This document shows, piece after piece, positions 1-3,688 of a DNA stretch of 11,196 nucleotides. The translations under genes and the position numbers were made by a program. The DNA is from CAZPAN01 sp964428485 (GTDB lineage Bacteria; Actinomycetota; Coriobacteriia; Coriobacteriales; CADBOM01). The notes under the pieces were generated by a model. It was not told where the DNA came from. It searched no databases and worked only from the letters and a program-made list of their open reading frames with translations. The stretch spans positions 1-11,196 of the forward strand of contig CAYRYP010000047.1 of assembly GCA_964428485.1 (NCBI GenBank). Reading direction: 5' to 3'. Numbering within the stretch: position 1 is the stretch's first letter; each line of letters begins with the position of its first letter.

Positions 1-911
1 CGTGCGCGAAGACGCCCCAGCTCCCCATCCCATGCGCTCTCGAGCGAGCGCATCGAGGTGGTGCCGACCGCTATCACACGATGACCGGCCTCGTGGGTGC
101 GCTCGATTGCATCGACGGTCTGCTGCGAGATGTGGTAGACCTCGGAGTGCATCTCGTGGTCCTCGGCGCGCTCGGTAGTAACCGCGCGAAATGTATCCAG
201 CCCGATCTCCAGCTCGACAGTCGCAAACCCCACTCCCTTGGACCTGATCCTATCTAGCAGATCGTTGGTGAAGTGCAGCCCGGCGGTAGGTGCCGCAGCC
301 GAGCTCTCCCTGTGGGAGTAGACGGTTTGGTAGAGCTCGGGATCCCCTTGGTAGCTGTGTATATACGGCGGCAGCGGTGCGCGCCCGACCATGTGGATGG
401 CCTCGTCGAGCGTGCCTCCCGACCTCGAGCGAATCTCGATGCGCCTGGCGCCGCGCGTATCGCCCTCGACCCAGTCGAGGATCTCGGCTTCGAGCACCGG
501 CTTTGCTCCAGGAGCAGGTTCTACAGGGTCGCCGGGGCAACCTTGTAGATCTGAGGCCGCGAAGAACTCGACGACAGCTCCCGGTTTGAGACGCTTGCCG
601 GGCTTCACCAGCCCCTCCCACTCCGCGCGCCCGTCACCGAAATCGGGGACGAGTTGTTTGAGTAGCAGCACCTCGGCCTGACCGCCACTTCCCGCCTTGC
701 GCCCGAGCAGTCTTGCGGGCAGGACCCTGGTCTCGTTGGCCACCAGCAAATCACCCGGCTCAAGATAGTCGATGATGTCGCGAAATACGCGGTGCTCGAC
801 CGTTCCACTCTTGCGACCGAGAACCAGAAGGCGACACCCGTCCCTAGGCTGTACCGGAGCCTGGGCAATCAACTCCTCCGGGAGGTCGTAGTCGAAATCG
901 TCAGTCAGCAT
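1..911 (-). CDS. queA: S-adenosylmethionine:tRNA ribosyltransferase-isomerase QueA, 3' end cut by window edge
   Basis: QueA transfers and isomerises the ribosyl part of SAM onto the 7-aminomethyl-7-deazaguanine base in the anticodon of GUN-type tRNAs, giving epoxyqueuosine. It is cytosolic. I translated the frame by hand: 303 complete codons are visible of a usual 340-360, so about 40-60 C-terminal residues lie outside the window. Family landmarks in order are FDYDLPEELIAQ (6-17), NETRVLPARLLG (59-70), VKPGKRLKPG (102-111), PLPPYI (179-184), SAAAPTAGLHF (204-214), the HEMHSEVYH segment (252-260) and VGTTSMRSLES (282-292). The ATG at 911 has a purine-rich GAGGGGAG ribosome binding site just upstream and overlaps the end of queH by 11 nt, which suggests translational coupling. 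A Pro/Ala-rich stretch at about residues 118-138 looks longer than in the compact enterobacterial enzymes. The identification is very secure; only the C-terminus is unseen. Confidence 0.96.
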   Translation of the reverse strand, partial: MLTDDFDYDLPEELIAQAPVQPRDGCRLLVLGRKSGTVEHRVFRDIIDYLEPGDLLVANETRVLPARLLGRKAGSGGQAEVLLLKQLVPDFGDGRAEWEGLVKPGKRLKPGAVVEFFAASDLQGCPGDPVEPAPGAKPVLEAEILDWVEGDTRGARRIEIRSRSGGTLDEAIHMVGRAPLPPYIHSYQGDPELYQTVYSHRESSAAAPTAGLHFTNDLLDRIRSKGVGFATVELEIGLDTFRAVTTERAEDHEMHSEVYHISQQTVDAIERTHEAGHRVIAVGTTSMRSLESAWDGELGRLRA

Positions 912-1509
912 TGTCCGCTCCCCTCGCGGCCCTCTTCGCAACCTTAGCCGCCTTGCGCGCAGCACGTGCCTCGTTCCTCTGCTCCTGGGCCTCCACCAGG
1001 GAGTACATGCACCCGCAGTAGTTTTGGCGATACATACCTGCATCGCGCGATCTTTGGACCGACTCCGAGTACCTCTGCCGGTAATCGGCGGTAAGCGCTG
1101 CAAGTCCATGCCCCTCTGCAGCCTTAATCAGCTCAACGTTGATAGCGTCTGCGAACTGGTAGGGGCTGATCGTCAATGAGGTAGCCATGGCGTCCGCCCC
1201 GCGGCCCTCCGCAAACTCGGCGGTCTCCTCGAAGCGTAGACGATAGCATCTCGAGCAGCGCTCCACTCCGTAGCCTCTGCACTCCCCGATGGCGTCCATC
1301 CACCTGTTGATGCTGTAAGGCCCCTCCACGAACTCCACGCCAATCTCCTCGGCAAAGCGCGCGATGGTGTCACGGCGGCGCAGGTACTCCGACTCGGGAT
1401 GGATGTTGGAGTTGGCGAAGTAGATGCACACCTCGTGGCCCTCCTCAAGGTAGTCGGAGAGCGGGACCGTGGAACATGGCCCGCAGCATGCATGCAAAAC
1501 GATCTTCAT
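901..1509 (-). CDS. queH: Epoxyqueuosine reductase QueH (DUF208 family)
   Basis: QueH carries out the last step of queuosine synthesis, reducing epoxyqueuosine in tRNA to queuosine. It is the non-cobalamin replacement for QueG and carries an iron-sulfur cluster. The 202-residue protein opens with the family signature HACCGPC (6-12; Cys8, Cys9, Cys12). It then has the NIHPESEYLRRR segment (35-46), Cys77 with the CSRC pair (85, 88) followed by YRLR, the SLTISPYQ segment (111-118) and the YCGC pair near the end (165, 167). These cysteines match the known pattern of cluster and iron ligands. The ATG at 1509 was chosen because GGGAG sits about 8 nt upstream and the protein then starts directly at MKIVLHACC; an ATG at 1548 has no ribosome binding site. 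The C-terminal 28 residues are an Ala/Arg/Lys-rich basic tail. The stop codon lies inside the start region of queA, and the enzyme acts directly after QueA. Confidence 0.95.
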   Translation of the reverse strand: MKIVLHACCGPCSTVPLSDYLEEGHEVCIYFANSNIHPESEYLRRRDTIARFAEEIGVEFVEGPYSINRWMDAIGECRGYGVERCSRCYRLRFEETAEFAEGRGADAMATSLTISPYQFADAINVELIKAAEGHGLAALTADYRQRYSESVQRSRDAGMYRQNYCGCMYSLVEAQEQRNEARAARKAAKVAKRAARGADNAD

Positions 1510-1592
1510 CGAAAAGCTCCCGTCTGTCGAAACACGAGCGTACCGCATCTGGGGCTTGAAAACGCCAGCATCCCGCGAAAAGCGAACCTGGG

Positions 1593-1598
1593 CCTATA
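1593..1598 (-). promoter_or_regulatory. Candidate -10 element for queH-queA
   Basis: On the minus strand the sequence reads GGGGCTATAGGCCC, offering TATAGG as a -10 hexamer about 85 nt upstream of the queH ATG and downstream of the csp terminator. No convincing -35 element is present at 16-18 nt. The same GGGGCTATA string occurs upstream of ftsK. GGGC and GCCC flank TATAG, so the site is also a short inverted repeat. It could instead be chance. Confidence 0.3.
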
Positions 1599-1630
1599 GC
1601 CCCGATTCTGTCAGCATCTCCCTGCTGGCA

Positions 1631-1663
1631 TTTAAAAAGGACCCATCTTTTGACGGGCCCTTT
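1631..1663 (-). terminator. Rho-independent terminator of the cold shock gene
   Basis: Reading the minus strand about 27 nt after the csp stop, AAAGGGCCC and GGGTCCTTT form a 9-bp stem with one G-U pair and a 10-nt loop. Five consecutive T follow from the end of the stem (1634-1638 in plus coordinates). Position, stem and U-tract all fit an intrinsic terminator. It separates csp from queH. Confidence 0.85.
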
Positions 1664-1689
1664 CGTTGGGTCTATTTCGTCTATCCGGA

Positions 1690-1893
1690 TTAGAGCTTGC
1701 GAACGTTGCTTGCCTGGAGCTTTCCGTTCTGCCCGGTGGTGATATCGAACTCGACCTCAGCATCCTCGTCGAGGGTCTTGAAGCCCTCGCACTGGATCTC
1801 GGAGTAATGGACGAACAGATCGTCACCATCCTCACGAGAAATGAAGCCGTATCCCTTGTCCGGATTGAACCACTTAACCCTGCCTCTTGCCAT
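1690..1893 (-). CDS. csp: CspA-family cold shock protein
   Basis: This is a small single-domain cold shock protein that binds single-stranded RNA and DNA and acts as an RNA chaperone in the cytosol. At 67 residues it has the usual family length. The OB-fold RNA-binding motifs are intact: VKWFN (6-10), RNP1 KGYGFI (13-18) and RNP2 LFVHYS (26-31). RNP1 and RNP2 both carry Tyr where E. coli CspA has Phe, a conservative change that keeps the stacking surface. The rest runs through the GFKTL and VEFDI strands to QASNV near the end. The ATG at 1893 follows a purine-rich stretch with AAAGG about 7 nt upstream. The gene appears to be its own transcription unit, with a terminator just downstream and a structured non-coding region upstream. 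Whether it is cold-inducible cannot be told from the sequence. Confidence 0.97.
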   Translation of the reverse strand: MARGRVKWFNPDKGYGFISREDGDDLFVHYSEIQCEGFKTLDEDAEVEFDITTGQNGKLQASNVRKL

Positions 1894-1920
1894 TTCTTGC
1901 CTTTCTTTCTGCCACCACGA

Positions 1921-1926
1921 GCTATA
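1921..1926 (-). promoter_or_regulatory. Candidate extended -10 element of csp
   Basis: The minus strand reads TGCTATAGC, a TGn extended -10 with TATAGC as hexamer, about 28 nt upstream of the csp ATG. This would give a short leader of about 20 nt. No good -35 is visible, as is often the case for extended -10 promoters. The more distal TAAAAT at 2004-2009 is an alternative. Confidence 0.3.
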
Positions 1927-1975
1927 GCACCCAAATCGTCCTTCTTGTTTGGGTTCGTTACAGTGTCACACGATC

Positions 1976-1989
1976 CGGCCGGCCGGCCG
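1976..1989. repeat. 14-nt perfect CG palindrome upstream of csp
   Basis: CGGCCGGCCGGCCG is fully self-complementary and sits about 85 nt upstream of the csp ATG, between two candidate -10 elements. It could be a cruciform or RNA hairpin, a protein binding site, or simply GC-rich spacer. Confidence 0.7.
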
Positions 1990-2003
1990 TGCAACGCTGT
2001 AAG

Positions 2004-2009
2004 ATTTTA
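2004..2009 (-). promoter_or_regulatory. Alternative distal -10 element of csp
   Basis: The minus strand reads TGTTAAAAT, an extended -10 with TAAAAT as hexamer. It would start transcription near 1997 and give csp a leader of about 100 nt containing the CG palindrome. Long structured leaders are typical of cold shock genes. No -35 is recognisable. Confidence 0.35.
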
Positions 2010-2060
2010 ACACACTGGAACCTTCAGCTTGGTTTTTTGCCCAAACAAGTCGTGGCAATC

Positions 2061-3020
2061 CTAGGGACGGAAATCGAGCTCCTCCTGGGCGCGCATCTCG
2101 GCCTCTTCCAGCTTGCGCTGCGCCACCTCGATGTCACCCCGGTTCTCCTTCTCGCGTTCTACCGCGAGCTTGAGGTCTTCGATTCCCCTCGTGTCGGAAC
2201 GAATCTCATCGAGCCTCGCCCTGGCCTCCTCCAGCTCCCTAGCGCGCCTACGGTCAGTGGTCTCCGCACGTTCGGCGGTCTGGTTGAACTGGAACGCGAA
2301 CTTCTCCCCATCTCCACGCACCTTGTCATCGAGTGGGATGCATATGTTGATCTGCCGCCCACCGTACTCAAGCGCCGAACCGTACACGAACAGGTAGTGG
2401 AATCTCGGATCCACGGCCACGGGCCACGGACTGGAAGGTGCGCCGATACCTCCGATGAGGGTGCCGGGGCCATTGATCGCGCCTGCCTCCGGATCCTCCT
2501 CGAAGAAGAACTCCGGGTATCTGCCACCGTAGGTGAGCAGGTCGTCACCGAGGCGGATCTCGGCGAACATCGTGCTGTTCATCGCCACCACCTCATCAAG
2601 AATCGCTATCCTGTCGAGGAAGAGCTTGACGTTTCCAACCGACTCGAGATATTGACTGTACTTCTTCTCGATCTCGCTGATGAGCTTCTCCTGATCGCGA
2701 ATAGCCTTATCGTGGTCCTTGATGGCCCTGTGGAGGTCGTCCTCACGACGCTCGACGCGGGAGTTGTAATCCTGTTTGGCCCTGAGAAGGTCGTGCTTGG
2801 CGGGGGCGATCGCCTCCTCGTACTTGGCCCTCTTGATCTTTAGCTGCGCCCTCTCCATCTTGCGCTTCTGGCGCTCGAGCTCCTTTGCCGCGCGCTTCTT
2901 ATTCACCTGTGCGGCGTATTCGGGGTCGCGCGCCATCTTGACCCTTTTAAGGACCGTCAGCACCACGGCCACAACTATCACTATGAGTATGATCATACCG
3001 AGAGCAAACAAGGGATCCAT
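2061..3020 (-). CDS. Membrane-anchored coiled-coil protein of unknown function
   Basis: I do not recognise this 319-residue protein. One N-terminal membrane segment (about 4-25: Leu/Ile/Val-rich, ending KRVK) has very few residues before it. It is followed by a highly charged helical region (30-125) with heptad-like Lys/Glu/Arg spacing, a mixed alpha/beta-looking central domain (about 128-246, with LFLDRIAIL, LLTYGGRYPEFFF and QINICIPLDD), then a second charged coiled coil (248-315) that ends at the C-terminus. By the positive-inside rule the KRVK flank suggests that the bulk faces the cytosol. The ATG at 3020 is chosen because GGGAAGG lies about 9 nt upstream and the membrane segment then begins directly; the in-frame extension to 3179 has no such site and has a different composition. 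The architecture suggests a scaffold or a sensor near the membrane. The central domain might be of the PH-like sort, but that is a guess. Confidence 0.85.
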   Translation of the reverse strand: MDPLFALGMIILIVIVVAVVLTVLKRVKMARDPEYAAQVNKKRAAKELERQKRKMERAQLKIKRAKYEEAIAPAKHDLLRAKQDYNSRVERREDDLHRAIKDHDKAIRDQEKLISEIEKKYSQYLESVGNVKLFLDRIAILDEVVAMNSTMFAEIRLGDDLLTYGGRYPEFFFEEDPEAGAINGPGTLIGGIGAPSSPWPVAVDPRFHYLFVYGSALEYGGRQINICIPLDDKVRGDGEKFAFQFNQTAERAETTDRRRARELEEARARLDEIRSDTRGIEDLKLAVEREKENRGDIEVAQRKLEEAEMRAQEELDFRP

Positions 3021-3033
3021 TCGATACGACCTT

Positions 3034-3113
3034 CCCGGGCGTCGGAGACCACCGAAGCGCCCATATTGAAAACTTCTCTCGCTCACCCGGGCCCGAAGCA
3101 AAGGGGTGCCCGG
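3034..3113. repeat. Three mutually complementary CCCGGG segments in the leader of the coiled-coil gene
   Basis: CCCGGGC (3034-3040), CCCGGGCCC (3086-3094) and GCCCGG (3108-3113) can pair with one another in alternative ways. The first adjoins the GGGAAGG ribosome binding site of the downstream gene, so folding could mask translation. GC-rich sequence makes chance pairing possible. Confidence 0.4.
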
Positions 3114-3139
3114 ATCAACAGTTCCACGGTTCCGATGAT

Positions 3140-3206
3140 ACCGAAGGACGGAGCCACACTGGCGGCTGTCGGCGGGCATTCCGCGTCCGATGTGCCATCC
3201 TTCGGT
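3140..3206. repeat. Long inverted repeat after the small helical protein gene
   Basis: ACCGAAGGACGG (3140-3151) pairs with CCATCCTTCGGT (3195-3206) over 12 positions, one of them a mismatch or G-U. The stem is extended by CAC/GTG after a 3-nt bulge. The inner part contains a further GCGG/CCGC hairpin. It begins 16 nt after the stop codon at 3222 on the transcribed strand. No U-tract follows, so it is not a classical intrinsic terminator; it may end or protect the transcript. Confidence 0.55.
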
Positions 3207-3221
3207 CGCCGGAATCAGCTT

Positions 3222-3614
3222 CTATTCAGGGAAAACGTTTGCGATCTCCTCGATGGGGGCATTGGAATCCGGCAGATCCACCTCGAAGGCCGACGCTATC
3301 GCGAACGCCTGCTCGCGCCTGAGCTGGGCCCTCGACATGTCCCCGTCGGCCTCCATCATGCGCGACATCAGCAGTATCGCGTGCGAGACGTAGGTCGCCA
3401 GCTTCTTGTCCACGTCACCCATGTTCATCAACGTCGCAGCGGACTCCGGCTCTAGGGAGAAGAACAGGGACGGATCGATGCCCACGGCCTCGCCCACGGC
3501 CTCCTCGATGCTGCCGTAGTGATCCCTCCTGTTGATCGCCGGAAGGCCCAGCACCTTTCGTATGGTCGTTCCCAGCTCCACGATCATCTGGAGGATGTAG
3601 TCGTTTTTGAGCAT
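3222..3614 (-). CDS. Small helical protein of unknown function, possibly DUF6483-like
   Basis: This 130-residue protein looks fully helical, soluble, and without signal peptide or membrane segment. It starts MLKNDYILQMIVELGTTIRK, then has an acidic helix (35-44), a PSLFFSLEPES segment (48-58), a long helix (60-88) with LMNMGDVDKK and HAILLMSRMMEADGD, and a last helical part (93-112) rich in Ala. The opening pattern and tetratricopeptide-like helices recall the small uncharacterised family named DUF6483 in Gram-positive gut bacteria. I make that link from memory of the style, with modest confidence. The ATG at 3614 is chosen because GGGGAGAG sits directly upstream. The reading frame stays open upstream into uvrA, but that part is read in a different frame from uvrA and is not credible protein. 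The gene is 74 nt after uvrA on the same strand and may be co-transcribed. No function can be assigned. Confidence 0.82.
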   Translation of the reverse strand: MLKNDYILQMIVELGTTIRKVLGLPAINRRDHYGSIEEAVGEAVGIDPSLFFSLEPESAATLMNMGDVDKKLATYVSHAILLMSRMMEADGDMSRAQLRREQAFAIASAFEVDLPDSNAPIEEIANVFPE

Positions 3615-3660
3615 CGTCTCTCCCCGCTTCCCCGGGATGCGGTGTTCCGCCCCCGTCTGC

Positions 3661-3687
3661 GCCGCTGCGGCATTGCGCCGCCGCGGC
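3661..3687 (-). promoter_or_regulatory. GC-rich intercistronic hairpin right after uvrA
   Basis: One base after the uvrA stop codon an 11-bp stem with a single mismatch (GCCGCGGCGGC and GCCGCAGCGGC on the minus strand) closes a 5-nt GCAAT loop. No T-run follows, so full intrinsic termination is unlikely. It may stabilise the uvrA 3' end, or attenuate transcription into the next gene. Confidence 0.6.
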
Positions 3688-3688
3688 C

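Larger units (their letters stand above)
1944..2049. repeat. 10-bp inverted repeat flanking the csp upstream region
   Basis: CTTGTTTGGG at 1944-1953 and CCCAAACAAG at 2040-2049 are perfect reverse complements separated by 86 nt. The spacer contains the CG palindrome and the TAAAAT candidate promoter. The distal arm can also fold locally: 2028-2049 forms a 7-bp hairpin with a single bulge. The repeat itself is certain; its function is unknown. Confidence 0.65.

Noticed and set aside
1510..1600. Possible preQ1 riboswitch before queH-queA
   Set aside because: I looked for the short hairpin plus A-rich tail of preQ1-I elements in the queH leader and found no such pattern, only a weak CTGG/CCAG pairing.
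2018..2037. Plus-strand T-run after a small hairpin, resembling a terminator
   Set aside because: The stem is only AACC/GGTT and no plus-strand gene exists upstream to need a terminator.
1887..2843. Plus-strand open frame of 318 codons opposite the coiled-coil gene
   Set aside because: It is antisense to a well-supported gene with a proper ribosome binding site, its translation is Leu/Val/Arg-rich without domain features, and it spans the non-coding csp upstream region. It is a product of GC-rich codon usage.
3021..3179. N-terminal extension of the coiled-coil protein to an upstream start
   Set aside because: The extra 53 residues are Arg/Gly-rich, would precede the membrane anchor, overlap the structured leader, and lack a ribosome binding site; the ATG at 3020 has one.
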